DNA of 64,000 bases from Rikenellaceae bacterium (GTDB lineage: Bacteria; Bacteroidota; Bacteroidia; Bacteroidales; Rikenellaceae), in NCBI GenBank assembly GCA_015059955.1, contig SUZK01000001.1:62001-126000 (forward strand). The letters are read 5' to 3'. The notes under the pieces were generated by a model. It worked only from the letters and a program-made list of their open reading frames with translations. It was not told the DNA's origin and made no database searches. The position numbers and the translations under genes were made by a program. Every line of letters starts with the position of its first letter. Position 1 is the first letter of the stretch. This document shows positions 44,420-55,817 of this stretch, one piece after another.

Positions 44420-44944
44420 ATGACTAAGCAAGAAAAGTTGGCCGTTATCAACGGTCTTACCGAGCAGCTCAATGCCTACCCTCACTTCTACTTGGCTGAC
44501 ATTGAGGCTTTGAACGCTGAGCAGACTGCAGCATTGCGTCGCCAGTGCTTCGAGAAGAAGATTAAGCTTGTAGTCGTTAAGAATACATTGCTTAACAAGG
44601 CTTTGGAGAATGTTGGCAAGGCTGACGAGGAGTTGGTAGCCGTATTGAAGGGCTCAACATCTATCATGTTCACTGAGACTGGTAAGGCCCCTGCGCAGCT
44701 CATTAAGGAGTTCCGTAAGAAGAACGACAAGCCTATTTTGAAGGCTGCGTACGTTGAGGGTTGCACCTATGTAGGTGACAATCAGCTTGACACTCTTTGC
44801 AACATCAAGAGCCGCGAGGAGCTTATCGGCGATATCGTATTGCTCTTGCAGTCGCCTGCTAAGAATGTCATCTCTGCTCTGCAGTCAAATGCAGGTCAGA
44901 AGATCGCGGGCCTCGTAAAGGCTCTCGAGGAGAGAAATAACTAA
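44420..44944 (+). CDS. rplJ: 50S ribosomal protein L10
   Basis: Stalk anchor that binds L11-rRNA and carries the L7/L12 dimers. 174 residues. The N-terminal domain starts TKQEKLAVINGLTEQL and includes FYLADIEALNAEQTAALRR; the C-terminal helix that recruits L7/L12 is about residues 140-172. Only 20 bases separate it from rplA, so there is no room for the long L10 leader known from E. coli. Autoregulation, if any, must use another site. Confidence 0.96.
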   Translation: MTKQEKLAVINGLTEQLNAYPHFYLADIEALNAEQTAALRRQCFEKKIKLVVVKNTLLNKALENVGKADEELVAVLKGSTSIMFTETGKAPAQLIKEFRKKNDKPILKAAYVEGCTYVGDNQLDTLCNIKSREELIGDIVLLLQSPAKNVISALQSNAGQKIAGLVKALEERNN

Positions 44945-44986
44945 TTAACAAGAACAAAAAACAAAATTTAATAAAATTACACAACT

Positions 44987-45364
44987 ATGGCAGATGTAAA
45001 GGTATTGGCAGAAGAGTTGGTAAACTTGACTGTTAAGGAGGTAAACGAATTGGCTACTATCCTCAAGGAGGAGTATGGTATTGAGCCCGCTGCTGCAGCT
45101 GTTGCAGTTGCAGCTCCCGCAGCTGGTGCAGGTGAGGCTGCTCCTGCTGAGAAGTCAACTTTCGATGTAATCTTGAAGAGCGCTGGTCAGGCAAAGCTCC
45201 AGGTTATCAAGGTTGTTAAGGAGGTTGCAGGTTTGTCGTTGGGCGATGCTAAGGCATTGGTTGACGGTGCACCAAAGGCCATCAAGGAGGGTATCTCTAA
45301 GGAGGAGGCTGAGTCTATCAAGGGTAGCCTTGAGGAGGCAGGTGCTGAGGTTGAGCTTAAGTAA
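44987..45364 (+). CDS. rplL: 50S ribosomal protein L7/L12
   Basis: Multicopy stalk protein that recruits translation factors. 125 residues: N-terminal dimer helices ([19 protein letters not shown]), an Ala-rich flexible hinge (about 36-55) and the C-terminal domain with [21 protein letters not shown] (in two pieces) and the factor-binding helix [20 protein letters not shown]. Followed by a strong hairpin that separates it from rpoBC. Confidence 0.97.
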   Translation: MADVKVLAEELVNLTVKEVNELATILKEEYGIEPAAAAVAVAAPAAGAGEAAPAEKSTFDVILKSAGQAKLQVIKVVKEVAGLSLGDAKALVDGAPKAIKEGISKEEAESIKGSLEEAGAEVELK

Positions 45365-45401
45365 TTCCTAAGGGGATTTTAAGTCTCTCACCAACCTTTA
45401 A

Positions 45402-45440
45402 GGTGTAGGGCTTACGTAAAAGTAAGCTCTATGCCTTTTG
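45402..45440 (+). terminator. Attenuator/terminator between rplL and rpoB
   Basis: 14-bp stem with three G-U pairs: GGTGTAGGGCTTAC (45402-45415) with GTAAGCTCTATGCC (45422-45435), 6-base loop, then TTTTG. Partial termination here would keep RNA polymerase below ribosomal protein levels, as known for the E. coli rplL-rpoB gap. Confidence 0.85.
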
Positions 45441-45808
45441 TGGTCTAATATTCGGGAGTGCGTAGTTGAGCTGTGCCCGAGTGTTAGCGATGTCGATGCT
45501 CTCAGAGTGTACATGTGTGACACTGAGGGCATTAGCGGGATAATCAAGCCGCATATTTCATAGGCTTATGCCCATGTCGTTGCTCCTTGGTGCTAGCGAG
45601 GTGGTTGTTGTCCATCTTGCCGTGATGTTAGGGGAGTGGTGGGTACTCGCAGAGCTCTTCTCATAAGATGTACATTGATGTAGTGCTCTTTGTTTGGGGT
45701 GCAAACTGAAAATGTGATGTGAGTTACTCGAACGTCGTGTGTCGGAAGTTGTTACCGACCGGTTATAGGCGTCTAATTATAGTTCTTCAACTAAAATTAT
45801 TGGATTAT
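45441..45808 (+). other. Long rpoB leader (368 bases), uncharacterised
   Basis: No gene is supported. A frame joined to rpoB runs back to 45719, but its extra 30 residues are not RpoB-like. The segment is G/T-rich and shows a foldable stretch GCTCTCAGAGTGT (45498-45510) with ACACTGAGGGC (45520-45530). No TAnnTTTG promoter box is clear. It could be a structured leader controlling rpoBC. Confidence 0.5.
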
Positions 45809-48800
45809 ATGTCCACAAAACAACAACAACGTATAAGCTTTTCTACCATCAAGAACAGGGTGCCCTATCCTGACTTGTTGGAGATTCAGCTTAAGTCATT
45901 CAGAGATTTCTTCCAGCTTGACACCACTGCAGAGAATCGTAAGAACGAGGGTCTCTACAAGGTGTTCAACGAGAATTTCCCAATCACTGACACCAGAAAC
46001 AACTTTGTTCTGGAGTTTATCGACTACTATATCGATCAGCCCCGCTACACCATCGAGGAGTGTTTGGAGCGCGGTCTGACATATAGTGTACCTCTCAAGG
46101 CTAAGCTTAAGCTCTACTGTACCGACACCGAGCACGAGGACTTCGATGAAGTTGTGCAGGATGTTTACTTCGGTCTTATCCCTTATATGACCGAGCGTGG
46201 TACGTTTATCTTCAATGGTGCTGAGCGTGTTGTAGTATCACAGCTACACCGTTCGCCAGGCGTATTCTTTGGTCAGAGCATGCACACTAACGGCACTAAG
46301 CTCTACTCGGCACGTATCATCCCATTCAAGGGTTCGTGGATTGAGTTCGCTACCGACATCAACAATGTGATGTATGCATATATCGATCGTAAGAAGAAGT
46401 TGCCCGTAACGACTTTGTTGCGTGCTATCGGCTTCGAGACAGACCAGCAGATATTGGAGATTTTCGACCTTGCAGATGAGGTTAAGGTTACTAAGGCGAA
46501 CCTCAAGAAGAATGTAGGTCGCAAGCTTGCGGCACGTGTTCTCTCTACATGGGTTGAGGACTTCGTTGATGAGGATACAGGTGAGGTTGTATCTATCGAG
46601 CGTCACAACGTTATCGTTGATCGTGAGGTAGAGCTTCAGGAGGAGCACATCGACCAGATTATCGAGTCGGGTGCTAAGACTATCCTTCTGCACAACGACA
46701 ACCCATCGGGTATCGACTTCTCGATTATCTACAACACACTACATAAGGATCCATGTAACTCCGAGAAGGAGGCTGTCGTATATATCTACAGGCAGTTGCG
46801 CGCCTCGGAGCCACCCGATGAGGCTACGGCCCGCGACGTTATCGAGAAGCTCTTCTTCTCGGATAAGCGTTATGACTTGGGCGACGTGGGTCGTTTCCGT
46901 ATCAACAAGAAGTTGGATTTGTCGATTGATCCCGCTATCCGCACCCTCACACGTGAGGATATCATCGAGATTATCAAGTACCTCATCCAGCTTATCAACT
47001 CGAAGGCCGATGTCGACGATATTGACCACTTGTCAAACCGTCGAGTACGTACCGTAGGTGAGCAGCTTGCTAACCAGTTCTCTGTTGGTTTGGTGCGCAT
47101 CGCACGTACTATCCGCGAGCGTATGAATGTTCGCGACAACGAGGTCTTCACCCCTGAGGATTTGATCAATGCCAAGACTTTGGCGAGCGTCGTTAACTCG
47201 TTCTTCGGTACGAGCCAGCTCTCACAGTTCATGGATCAGATCAACCCATTGGCAGAGATTACCCACAAGCGTCGTCTTTCGGCGTTGGGTCCTGGTGGTC
47301 TGTCGCGTGATCGTGCGGGCTTCGAGGTTCGTGACGTTCACTACACACACTATGGTCGTCTCTGTCCTATCGAGTCGCCTGAGGGCCCTAACATTGGTCT
47401 TATTTCGTCGTTGTGCGTATATGCCAAGATTTCGGACATGGGCTTCATCGAGACTCCTTACCGCTCGGTAAACGATGGTGTTGTTGACCTTAATAACGAC
47501 AACATCCGTTACTACTCTGCTGAGGAGGAGGAGGGTCAGATTGTAGCACAGTCTAACGAGCAGCTTACGGATGATGGTCACTTCATCAACACCGACCGTA
47601 TCAAGGCTCGTTTGGGTGCCGACTTCCCAGTAGTACACGACACTGAGGTTAACCTCGTTGACGTAGCTCCTAACCAGGTAGCATCTATCGCAGCGAGCCT
47701 TATTCCTTTCTTGGAGCACGATGATGCTAACCGTGCGTTGATGGGATCTAACATGATGCGTCAGGCAGTGCCATTGGTGCGTCCTGAGGCTCCTATCGTA
47801 GGTACTGGTATCGAGAAGGATATGATTGTTGATAGCCGTATCCAGGTTGTTGCCGATGGTGATGGTGAGGTAGTCTTTGCCGATGCTACACGAATCGAGG
47901 TACGCTACAACCGCAGCGAGGATGAGAAGATTGCTTCGTTCGCTCCTGAGGTAACCGTATACGAGCTACCACGCTACCGTCGTACTAACCAGAATACAAC
48001 TGTGACACTTAAGCCTACCGTACTTACGGGTGATAAGGTTACTAAGGGTCAGATACTTACTGAGGGTTACTCTACCGAGAAGGGCGAGTTGGCTTTGGGT
48101 CGTAACCTCAAGGTGGCGTTCATGCCATGGAAGGGTTACAACTTCGAGGATGCTATCGTTATCTCGGAGCGTATCCAGCGCGAGGATATCTTCACTTCGG
48201 TACATGTTGATGAGTATATCATGGAGGTTCGTGACACTAAGCGTGGTGTCGAGGAGCTTACATCGGATATTCCTAACGTATCGGAGGATGCAACTAAGGA
48301 CTTGGATGCCAACGGTATCATCCGCATTGGTGCTAAGGTAACTCCTGGCGATATCCTTATCGGTAAGATTACTCCTAAGGGTGAGAGCGATCCTTCACCT
48401 GAGGAGAAGCTGTTGCGTGCTATCTTCGGTGATAAGGCTGGCGATGTTAAGGATGCTTCGTTGAAGGCACAGCCATCGTTGCATGGTGTTGTCATCGACA
48501 CTAAGCTCTACAGCCATACTCAGAAGGAGGGCAAGTGTAACCGCGCCCAGGAGAAGGCTCAGATGGAGCAGCTCGATGCCGAGTACGCACAGAAGGTTGC
48601 AGAGCTTACCAAGACTCTTGTTGCTAAGTTGTGGAGTCTGTTGGAGGGTAAGACCACCACAGGTGTATACGACTACTACAACGTAGAGCTCTACGCTCCA
48701 GGTGAGAAGTTTACTGTTAAGATGTTGGAGGATATAGCATCGACAAGCTACGACAGCAAGACAGGTGTTGCTAACGGCTACATGTCGTTGGGTCAGACAC

Positions 48801-49666
48801 GCTGGACTGGTGACGAGCATGACGATCAGCTCATATCGCGCACCATCAACAACTATATTATTGAGTGCAAGAAGGTTGCAGCTGCCGTTAACCGCGAGAA
48901 GTACAACCTCACTAACGGTGATGAGATTCCTACATCGGGTGTTATCCAGATGGCTAAGGTATACATCGCCAAGAAGCGTAAGCTCAAGGTGGGTGATAAG
49001 ATGGCGGGTCGTCACGGTAACAAGGGTATCGTAGCGAAGGTTGTCCGCGATGAGGATATGCCATTCTTGGAGGATGGTACAATTGTGGATATCTGCTTGA
49101 ACCCACTTGGTGTGCCTTCACGAATGAACCTTGGTCAGATTTACGAGACTGTTCTTGGCTGGGCAGGTAGAGAGCTTGGTTTGAAGTTCGCTACGCCTAT
49201 CTTCGATGGTGCGTCGTTGGAGCAGATTAACGAGTATACTGCACAGGCGGGCGTACCTCGTAGTGGCCGTACCTACCTCTATGATGGTGGTACAGGTGAG
49301 CGTTTCGACCAGCCTGCTACCGTAGGTGTCATCTACATGCTTAAGCTTGGTCACATGATCGACGATAAGATGCACGCTCGTTCAATCGGTCCTTACTCGC
49401 TCATCACGCAGCAGCCATTGGGTGGTAAGGCACAGTTTGGTGGTCAGCGTTTTGGTGAGATGGAGGTATGGGCACTCGAGGGCTTCGGTGCCGCTAACAT
49501 CTTGCAGGAGATTCTTACCATCAAGTCGGACGATGTTGTAGGCCGTGCTAAGGCATACGAGGCCATCGTTAAGGGTGATAACCTACCACGTCCAGGTGTA
49601 CCTGAGGCTATGAACGTGCTCTTGCACGAGTTGCGTGGTTTGGCACTTTCGGTAAAACTTGAGTAA
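45809..49666 (+). CDS. rpoB: RNA polymerase beta subunit
   Basis: 1285 residues from the ATG chosen ([17 protein letters not shown]); an upstream in-frame ATG at 45719 would add 30 non-conserved residues. Landmarks: rifampicin-pocket cluster [19 protein letters not shown] with [19 protein letters not shown] (about residues 470-505), [24 protein letters not shown] block, [16 protein letters not shown] with fork loop, and the C-terminal [11 protein letters not shown], then [20 protein letters not shown]. The rifampicin pocket residues look wild type (Q, D, H and S positions present). rpoC follows 24 bases later. Confidence 0.98.
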   Translation: MSTKQQQRISFSTIKNRVPYPDLLEIQLKSFRDFFQLDTTAENRKNEGLYKVFNENFPITDTRNNFVLEFIDYYIDQPRYTIEECLERGLTYSVPLKAKLKLYCTDTEHEDFDEVVQDVYFGLIPYMTERGTFIFNGAERVVVSQLHRSPGVFFGQSMHTNGTKLYSARIIPFKGSWIEFATDINNVMYAYIDRKKKLPVTTLLRAIGFETDQQILEIFDLADEVKVTKANLKKNVGRKLAARVLSTWVEDFVDEDTGEVVSIERHNVIVDREVELQEEHIDQIIESGAKTILLHNDNPSGIDFSIIYNTLHKDPCNSEKEAVVYIYRQLRASEPPDEATARDVIEKLFFSDKRYDLGDVGRFRINKKLDLSIDPAIRTLTREDIIEIIKYLIQLINSKADVDDIDHLSNRRVRTVGEQLANQFSVGLVRIARTIRERMNVRDNEVFTPEDLINAKTLASVVNSFFGTSQLSQFMDQINPLAEITHKRRLSALGPGGLSRDRAGFEVRDVHYTHYGRLCPIESPEGPNIGLISSLCVYAKISDMGFIETPYRSVNDGVVDLNNDNIRYYSAEEEEGQIVAQSNEQLTDDGHFINTDRIKARLGADFPVVHDTEVNLVDVAPNQVASIAASLIPFLEHDDANRALMGSNMMRQAVPLVRPEAPIVGTGIEKDMIVDSRIQVVADGDGEVVFADATRIEVRYNRSEDEKIASFAPEVTVYELPRYRRTNQNTTVTLKPTVLTGDKVTKGQILTEGYSTEKGELALGRNLKVAFMPWKGYNFEDAIVISERIQREDIFTSVHVDEYIMEVRDTKRGVEELTSDIPNVSEDATKDLDANGIIRIGAKVTPGDILIGKITPKGESDPSPEEKLLRAIFGDKAGDVKDASLKAQPSLHGVVIDTKLYSHTQKEGKCNRAQEKAQMEQLDAEYAQKVAELTKTLVAKLWSLLEGKTTTGVYDYYNVELYAPGEKFTVKMLEDIASTSYDSKTGVANGYMSLGQTRWTGDEHDDQLISRTINNYIIECKKVAAAVNREKYNLTNGDEIPTSGVIQMAKVYIAKKRKLKVGDKMAGRHGNKGIVAKVVRDEDMPFLEDGTIVDICLNPLGVPSRMNLGQIYETVLGWAGRELGLKFATPIFDGASLEQINEYTAQAGVPRSGRTYLYDGGTGERFDQPATVGVIYMLKLGHMIDDKMHARSIGPYSLITQQPLGGKAQFGGQRFGEMEVWALEGFGAANILQEILTIKSDDVVGRAKAYEAIVKGDNLPRPGVPEAMNVLLHELRGLALSVKLE

Positions 49667-49690
49667 CGGAAATTTAAACCAAAGAGAACT

Positions 49691-52600
49691 ATGTCATTCA
49701 ATAGAGATAATAATAAGATGAGTAGTTATAGCCGTATTTCGATTGGTCTTGCCTCTCCTGAGGAGATTCGTGCCCAGTCGAGCGGTGAGGTGCTCAAACC
49801 CGAAACCATTAACTACCGCACCTACAAGCCTGAACGTGATGGCTTGTTCTGCGAGCGTATCTTCGGTCCTGTAAAGGATTATGAGTGCCACTGTGGTAAG
49901 TACAAGCGTATCCGTTACAAGGGTATCGTCTGCGACCGTTGCGGTGTGGAGGTTACCGAGAAGAAGGTACGTCGTGAGCGTATGGGTCACATCTCGTTGG
50001 TTGTGCCTGTGGTACACATCTGGTACTTCCGTTCGTTGCCTTCGAAGATTGGTTATTTGTTGGGTATCCCATCAAAGAAGCTTGAGGCTATCATCTACTA
50101 CGAGCGCTACGTTGTCATCAACGCTGGTGCAGCCAAGGCACAGGGTATCGAGCGTCTTGCTACGCTCTCGGAGAAGGAGTACTTGGATGTTGTTGCAGCT
50201 CTTCCAAAGGGTAATCAGTCGTTACCCGACGACGATCCCGAGAAGTTCGTAGCCGAGATGGGTGGCGAGGCTATCCTCACACTCCTCAAGCAGGTTGACC
50301 TCGACTCAATGTCTTATGCGTTGCGTGACCGTGCTTCGAAGGAGACCTCACAGCAGCGTAAGACCGAGGCCTTGAAGTGCTTGAACGTCATCGAGTCGTT
50401 CCGTGCTTCAAATGGCAAGAATAAGCCTGAGTGGATGGTACTTACCGACATTCCAGTTATCCCACCAGAGTTGCGCCCATTGGTGCCACTCGATGGTGGT
50501 CGTTTCGCAACGTCGGATCTTAATGACTTATATCGTCGCGTTATCATACGTAACAACCGTCTTAAGCGCCTTATCGAGATTAAGGCTCCGGAGGTTATCC
50601 TACGTAACGAGAAGCGTATGTTGCAGGAGGCTGTCGACTCGTTGTTCGATAACTCACGTAAGAGCAACGCTGTAAAGAACGAGTCTAACCGTCCTTTGAA
50701 GTCACTCTCTGACTCATTGAAGGGTAAGCAGGGTCGTTTCCGTCAGAACTTGCTCGGTAAGCGTGTTGACTACTCGGCACGTTCGGTTATCGTCGTAGGT
50801 CCTGAGTTGAAGATGCACGAGATGGGTATTCCTAAGGATATGGCGGCTGAGCTTTATAAGCCATTCGTTATCCGTAAGCTCATCGAGCGTGGTATCGTTA
50901 AGACTGTTAAGTCAGCAAAGAAGATTATTGATAGAAAGGACCCTGTTATTTGGGGTATCTTGGAGAACGTTATCAAGGGTCACCCAGTATTGATGAACCG
51001 AGCTCCAACCCTTCACCGTTTGGGTATCCAGGCCTTCCAGCCTAAGCTCATCGAGGGTAAGGCAATGCAGCTTCACCCACTGTCATGTACAGCGTTTAAC
51101 GCCGACTTCGATGGTGACCAGATGGCGGTACACTTGCCACTTGGCAATGCTGCAATTCTTGAGGCTCAGCTCCTTATGTTGGGTTCGCACAACGTCCTCA
51201 ACCCAGCTAACGGTGCGCCTATCACCGTTCCTTCACAGGATATGGTCCTTGGTCTTTACTATATCACCAAGCCACGTCCAGGTGTCAAGGGTACAGGTTT
51301 GAAGTTCTACGGCCCAGAGGAGGCTATCATCGCATACAACGAGAAGCGCGCCGACTTGCACGCTGTTGTTCAGTGCCGTGTACGCGACCTCGACGAGAAT
51401 GGCAACGAGGTATTCGTGTTGAAGGAGACCACCATTGGTCGAATCCTCTTCAACCAGAACGTACCTTCGGAGGTAGGCTACATCAATGAGGTGCTTACCA
51501 AGCGTTCGTTGCGTGATATCATCGCCGTAGTGATGAAGAAGGCGGGTGCCGATAAGGTTGCTAAGTTCTTGGATGATATCAAGAACATGGGTTACCGCAT
51601 GGCATTCCAGGGTGGTTTGTCGTTTAACCTCGATGCTGTTGTCATCCCCGATGTTAAGGAGCAGCTTATCAACGAGGGTTATGCCGCTGCCGATGCCGTT
51701 ATCGACGACTATAACATGGGTCTTATCACCAACAATGAGCGATACAACCAGATTGTCGATATTTGGACAAACATTAATAATAAGCTCACCAACCAGGTAA
51801 TCAACACCTTGAAGAGCGACCAGGATGGCTTCAACCCAGTATACATGATGCTTGACTCTGGTGCTCGAGGCTCTAAGGAGCAGATTCGTCAGCTCTCTGG
51901 TATGCGAGGCCTTATGGCAAAGCCACAGAAGTCTGGTGTTGAGGGTGGTCAGCAGGTTATCGAGAACCCTATCTTGTCGAACTTTAAGGAGGGCCTTTCG
52001 GTGTTGGAGTACTTTATCTCTACCCACGGTGCTCGTAAGGGTTTGGCGGATACCGCTCTTAAGACTGCGGATGCAGGTTACTTGACACGTCGTTTGGTTG
52101 ACGTTGCACAGGACGTCATCATCAACGAGGAGGACTGCGGTACGTTGCGTGGTTTGACAGCTACGGCTATCAAGCGTAACGAGGATGTTGTCCAGACGTT
52201 GTACGACCGTATCCTCGGCCGCACAGCCTTGAACGATGTTATCAACCCAACTACGGGTGATATTCTCTGCAAGGCGGGCGAGGAGATTACCGAGGAGATT
52301 GCCGAGGCTATCGAGAAGTCACCTATCGAGTCAGTAGAGATTCGTTCGGTACTCACCTGCGAGGCACGCCGCGGTGTATGTGCTAAGTGTTATGGCCGTA
52401 ACCTTGCTACTGCACGTATGGTACAGAAGGGTGAGGTTGTTGGTGTCATCGCTGCACAGTCTATCGGTGAGCCAGGTACTCAGCTTACCCTCCGTACGTT
52501 CCACGTCGGTGGTGTTGCGGGTGGTTCAGCTGTCGAGACTAACGTTGTATCTAAGTATGAGGGTCGCCTTGAGATTGATGACTTGCGTACTATCAAGGGT

Positions 52601-53932
52601 AAGAATAGTGCGGGCGAGGCTATCGACATCGTTATGTCGCGTCAGTCGGAGTTCCGCATCGTTGATCCAAAGACTGAGATTACGCTCTATACTCACGCCT
52701 TGCCATATGGTGCAACCCTCTTCATGAAGGATGGTGCCGATGTTAAGAAGGGCGATATGATTTGCGAGTGGGATCCATATAACGCAGTTATCATCGCCGA
52801 GTCTGAGGGTAAGGTTGCCTACGAGAGCATCATCGAGGGTGTCACCTACCGCGAGGAGCGTGATGAGCAGACAGGTCTTTCGGAGCGCGTAGTTATCGAG
52901 TCTAAGGATAAGACCAAGAACCCTGTGATTAAGATTGTTAACCGCGATGGTGATGAGATTAAGTCGTACAACTTGCCAGTATCGGCACACATCATGTTTA
53001 AGGATAAGGCGAGCATCAAGGCTGGCGATATCCTAATCAAGATTCCACGTGCCGTAGGTAAGACTGGTGGCGATATCACCGGTGGTCTTCCACGTGTTAC
53101 CGAGTTGTTCGAGGCTCGTAACCCATCTAACCCCGCTATCGTATCGGAGATTGACGGTGAGGTAGCCTTCGGTAAGATTAAGCGTGGTAACCGCGAGATT
53201 ATCATCACCTCGAAGGATGGCGACCAGAAGAAGTACCTCGTACCATTGTCACGTCAGATTATTGTTCAGGAGAACGACTACGTACGTGCAGGTATGGCGT
53301 TGTCGGATGGTGCCATCACGCCAAGCGATATCTTGCGTATCCTCGGTCCTACCAAGGTTCAGGAGTACATCGTGAACGAGGTACAGGAGGTATACCGCAT
53401 GCAGGGTGTGAAGATTAACGATAAGCACTTCGAGGTTATCGTTCGCCAGATGATGTCAAAGGTACAGATTGACGATCCAGGTGACACTCGCTTCTTCGAG
53501 GATCAGGTTGTCGATAAGTGGGAGTTCATGGATGTCAACGACGAGCTCTACGATAAGGTCGTTGTTACAAACGCTGGTGACTCGCAGAACGTACAGGCAG
53601 GTCAGATTATCTCGATGCGTAAGCTCCGTGACGAGAACTCAGCTCTTAAGCGCCGCGATATGGCGTTGGTTGAGGTACGACCTATCGTTCCTGCTACATC
53701 GAACCAGGTACTTCAGGGTATCACCCGTGCAGCGTTGCAGACATCGAGCTTCATCTCGGCTGCATCGTTCCAGGAGACCACTAAGGTACTTAACGAGGCC
53801 GCTATCCAGGCTAAGACCGACGACCTTGTTAACCTTAAGGAGAACGTCATCACCGGTAATCCTATCCCTGGCGGTACAGGTTTGCGCGACTACGACGATC
53901 TCATTGTCGGCCTAAAGGCAGATATGGAGTAA
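49691..53932 (+). CDS. rpoC: RNA polymerase beta' subunit
   Basis: 1413 residues, full length. The N-terminal zinc finger has the [21 protein letters not shown] block (Cys pairs near residues 66-84). The catalytic [12 protein letters not shown] has its magnesium-binding Asp-472, Asp-474 and Asp-476. The bridge helix region and trigger loop lie near [18 protein letters not shown], and the second zinc site is [14 protein letters not shown]. The initiator choice [21 protein letters not shown] matches the usual Bacteroidota N-terminus. Ends at a strong terminator, closing the long block that began with the tRNA cluster. Confidence 0.98.
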   Translation: MSFNRDNNKMSSYSRISIGLASPEEIRAQSSGEVLKPETINYRTYKPERDGLFCERIFGPVKDYECHCGKYKRIRYKGIVCDRCGVEVTEKKVRRERMGHISLVVPVVHIWYFRSLPSKIGYLLGIPSKKLEAIIYYERYVVINAGAAKAQGIERLATLSEKEYLDVVAALPKGNQSLPDDDPEKFVAEMGGEAILTLLKQVDLDSMSYALRDRASKETSQQRKTEALKCLNVIESFRASNGKNKPEWMVLTDIPVIPPELRPLVPLDGGRFATSDLNDLYRRVIIRNNRLKRLIEIKAPEVILRNEKRMLQEAVDSLFDNSRKSNAVKNESNRPLKSLSDSLKGKQGRFRQNLLGKRVDYSARSVIVVGPELKMHEMGIPKDMAAELYKPFVIRKLIERGIVKTVKSAKKIIDRKDPVIWGILENVIKGHPVLMNRAPTLHRLGIQAFQPKLIEGKAMQLHPLSCTAFNADFDGDQMAVHLPLGNAAILEAQLLMLGSHNVLNPANGAPITVPSQDMVLGLYYITKPRPGVKGTGLKFYGPEEAIIAYNEKRADLHAVVQCRVRDLDENGNEVFVLKETTIGRILFNQNVPSEVGYINEVLTKRSLRDIIAVVMKKAGADKVAKFLDDIKNMGYRMAFQGGLSFNLDAVVIPDVKEQLINEGYAAADAVIDDYNMGLITNNERYNQIVDIWTNINNKLTNQVINTLKSDQDGFNPVYMMLDSGARGSKEQIRQLSGMRGLMAKPQKSGVEGGQQVIENPILSNFKEGLSVLEYFISTHGARKGLADTALKTADAGYLTRRLVDVAQDVIINEEDCGTLRGLTATAIKRNEDVVQTLYDRILGRTALNDVINPTTGDILCKAGEEITEEIAEAIEKSPIESVEIRSVLTCEARRGVCAKCYGRNLATARMVQKGEVVGVIAAQSIGEPGTQLTLRTFHVGGVAGGSAVETNVVSKYEGRLEIDDLRTIKGKNSAGEAIDIVMSRQSEFRIVDPKTEITLYTHALPYGATLFMKDGADVKKGDMICEWDPYNAVIIAESEGKVAYESIIEGVTYREERDEQTGLSERVVIESKDKTKNPVIKIVNRDGDEIKSYNLPVSAHIMFKDKASIKAGDILIKIPRAVGKTGGDITGGLPRVTELFEARNPSNPAIVSEIDGEVAFGKIKRGNREIIITSKDGDQKKYLVPLSRQIIVQENDYVRAGMALSDGAITPSDILRILGPTKVQEYIVNEVQEVYRMQGVKINDKHFEVIVRQMMSKVQIDDPGDTRFFEDQVVDKWEFMDVNDELYDKVVVTNAGDSQNVQAGQIISMRKLRDENSALKRRDMALVEVRPIVPATSNQVLQGITRAALQTSSFISAASFQETTKVLNEAAIQAKTDDLVNLKENVITGNPIPGGTGLRDYDDLIVGLKADME

Positions 53933-53954
53933 TCCCGCATAATAGACTCTTTTA

Positions 53955-53988
53955 CCCCCTCAATGGCACGGCTGTTGAGGGGTTTTTG
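53955..53988 (+). terminator. Terminator of rpoBC
   Basis: CCCCTCAA (53956-53963) pairs perfectly with TTGAGGGG (53975-53982), followed by T5GTTTTG. Confidence 0.93.
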
Positions 53989-54083
53989 TTTTGAGTTTTC
54001 TATGCTGTGCTATGTTGACCTATCATATCTTATTGTTGTAGTTATAATGTGTGTTTAGGAGTTAAGTTAGTCAAAACTCCTTA

Positions 54084-54111
54084 ATATCCTATATATGCAT
54101 ATATAGGATAT
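54084..54111. promoter_or_regulatory. 28-bp perfect palindrome
   Basis: The half-site ATATCCTATATATG is followed by its exact reverse complement, with no spacer. It lies 13 bases past the 3' end of the XRE gene. No T run follows, so a plain terminator is unlikely. A protein-binding site or an RNA stem are both possible. Confidence 0.7.
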
Positions 54112-54124
54112 GTCTCGTCCCATT

Positions 54125-54340
54125 TTATTTGATAACTTCCGTAATATGAATATTTAGCGCATTACAAATACTGCATATTGTTTTGATTGTCATGTTGGTT
54201 TTGCCTGCTTCAAGGCGACTAAGATTAGAACGTTCCATATCACAACGATATGCTATTTCTTGGATTGACAACCCTTTTGATTGACGAATGGCCTTGATAT
54301 TCATTGCAATACGTTTGATTGCATCTTCGTAGTTATTCAT
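54125..54340 (-). CDS. Small XRE-family DNA-binding protein
   Basis: 71 residues, almost only a Cro/CI helix-turn-helix (about 8-65): IRQSKGLSIQEIAYRCDMERSN, in two pieces, covers helices 2-3, then LSRLEAGKTNMTIKTICSICNALNIHI, the usual XRE helices 4-5. There is no effector or dimerisation domain, so it should act as a small repressor or activator that dimerises through the domain itself. It is divergent from the OmpA/coiled-coil operon, whose promoter carries a perfect palindrome at the predicted start point. Control of that operon is a reasonable inference. Its own promoter is only near-consensus (TAAACTTTG near 54372-54380). Confidence 0.88.
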   Translation of the reverse strand: MNNYEDAIKRIAMNIKAIRQSKGLSIQEIAYRCDMERSNLSRLEAGKTNMTIKTICSICNALNIHITEVIK

Positions 54341-54365
54341 AATTTGTTAATTTTTACTAAAAAAA

Positions 54366-54397
54366 TTTGGCTATGCAAAGTTTAATTATTATATTTG
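54366..54397 (+). promoter_or_regulatory. Promoter of the OmpA/coiled-coil operon
   Basis: TTTG (54366-54369), 20 bases, TATATTTG (54390-54397). The expected start point is about 54404, giving a leader of roughly 165 bases. Confidence 0.8.
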
Positions 54398-54404
54398 CAC
54401 CACG

Positions 54405-54422
54405 CGTATCATATATGATACG
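54405..54422. promoter_or_regulatory. 18-bp perfect palindrome at the operon start point (probable operator)
   Basis: CGTATCATA followed by its exact complement TATGATACG. It is nested within a wider CACGC (54401-54405) / GCGTG (54429-54433) inverted repeat. It begins 8 bases past the -7 box, where a bound repressor would block initiation. The nearby XRE protein is the obvious candidate ligand. Confidence 0.7.
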
Positions 54423-54569
54423 ATATAGGCGTGCATTCTTGTGTGGTCATTACTAAGGTGTTAAATTATATAAAAGTTGGACAAAGGATGAGTAATGGTC
54501 AGTATGACAAGATAGCTTAACAGATATTTAATAGAGACATAGGATAAAATTTTTTAAATCTACATAATT

Positions 54570-55775
54570 ATGATAGTTAAAAGAGTTACATTACTAATTG
54601 CTGCTCTGTTATGTGCGCTGTCTGTAAATGCACAGCAGAGCAAAACTGATGAGAGTGTAGAGTTCCGCCCACACTGGGATTTGCAGTTGCAGGGAGGAGT
54701 AGGCTACACCGTTGGAGAATCGGTTTCGTTTGGAGATCTCGCTTCGCCATCATTGTATTTATCAACCAATTACCGTTTCCACCCAGCTATGGGCGTACGC
54801 TTTGGTCTTGGAGGCTGGCAGGGACGTGGTGTTGCTGTCTTGACCGACAGTAATTATGCATTTAAGTTTATGCAGCTTAATGCCGATTATAAGCTCGACT
54901 TGTGCTCGCTCTTTGGTGGTTACAACCACCGTCGCGTCGCAGGTGTCTACCTCTTGGCGGGTGCAGGCCTTAACTACGGTTTCAATAATAGACAGGCCGA
55001 GTCGTTGGTAGCTAATCTTGCTACAGGTGAGTATGCGGAGCTTGAGTACTTGTGGGATTCAAAGATGTTTGTAGCTGGTCGTTTTGGTGTAGGCATTGAT
55101 TTTCGCGTAGGCGAGCGCGTGTTGCTTAACCTCGAGGCCAATGCAAACGTTATGTCTGATAAGTTTAACTCTAAGCGTGCTAACAATGCAGACTGGCAGT
55201 TTAATCTTCTTGCAGGCGTATCTTACAGCTTTGGTAAGAAGCATCGCACTTCGCAGAAATGGGTCGATGAGCAGGAGGCTATCAAGGCTGCCGAGTTGTT
55301 GCGTCAGCAGCAGGAGACCGAGGCTGAAGCTAAACGCAAGGCTGCTGAGGAACAGCGTCTTGCCGAGGAGAATGAGCGTCAGCGTCTCGAAGCTGAGCAG
55401 AAGGCTAAAGAGGATGAGGCTCGTAAGGCTGCCGAGATTCGTCAGGCTAACATTCAGGAGTACTCTGAGGATATCTTCTTCACTATTGGCTCTGCCACTA
55501 TCCGTAAGGCCGAGGCTGAGAAGGTTAAGGAGTTGGCACAGTGGCTTTGTGAGCACACTGACTATGAGGTATATGTTATAGGTTATGCAGATAAGGAGAC
55601 TGGTACTGCACAGGGCAATATGCGTCTATCACAGCGTCGTGCCGAGGCAGTCAAGGCTATGCTTATTAAGCAGGGTGTCGAGGAGTCTCGCATTGAGTTT
55701 GGCTTTGTAGGCGACACTGAGCAGCCATTCAAGAGTGCAGAGCAGAACCGAGTGGTAATATGCACACTTATTTAA
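54570..55775 (+). CDS. OmpA-family outer-membrane protein
   Basis: 401 residues. Signal peptide MIVKRVTLLIAALLCALSVNA. Residues about 30-230 form a beta-barrel of the OmpA/OprF kind (HWDLQLQGGVGYTVGES, MGVRFGLGGWQG, VYLLAGAGLNYGF, LLAGVSYSFG). A Glu/Ala/Lys/Arg-rich helical linker follows (about 235-300). The C-terminal OmpA peptidoglycan-binding domain (about 303-401) has DIFFTIGSATIRKAEAEKV, VIGYADKETG, MRLSQRRAEAVKAMLI and a final VVICTLI. It links the outer membrane to the cell wall. 42 bases separate it from the coiled-coil lipoprotein, so the two are probably one operon and may form one structure. Confidence 0.9.
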   Translation: MIVKRVTLLIAALLCALSVNAQQSKTDESVEFRPHWDLQLQGGVGYTVGESVSFGDLASPSLYLSTNYRFHPAMGVRFGLGGWQGRGVAVLTDSNYAFKFMQLNADYKLDLCSLFGGYNHRRVAGVYLLAGAGLNYGFNNRQAESLVANLATGEYAELEYLWDSKMFVAGRFGVGIDFRVGERVLLNLEANANVMSDKFNSKRANNADWQFNLLAGVSYSFGKKHRTSQKWVDEQEAIKAAELLRQQQETEAEAKRKAAEEQRLAEENERQRLEAEQKAKEDEARKAAEIRQANIQEYSEDIFFTIGSATIRKAEAEKVKELAQWLCEHTDYEVYVIGYADKETGTAQGNMRLSQRRAEAVKAMLIKQGVEESRIEFGFVGDTEQPFKSAEQNRVVICTLI

Positions 55776-55817
55776 ACAATAGGATTTTTTCCATTTAACT
55801 TTTAATTAATAAACATT

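Noticed and set aside
45719..45808. Upstream start for rpoB adding 30 residues
   Set aside because: The added residues have no match to RpoB N-termini, and the later ATG begins the conserved segment.
51233..52027. 264-codon leftward frame within rpoC
   Set aside because: Antisense shadow of a strongly conserved gene; no signal, domain or promoter support.
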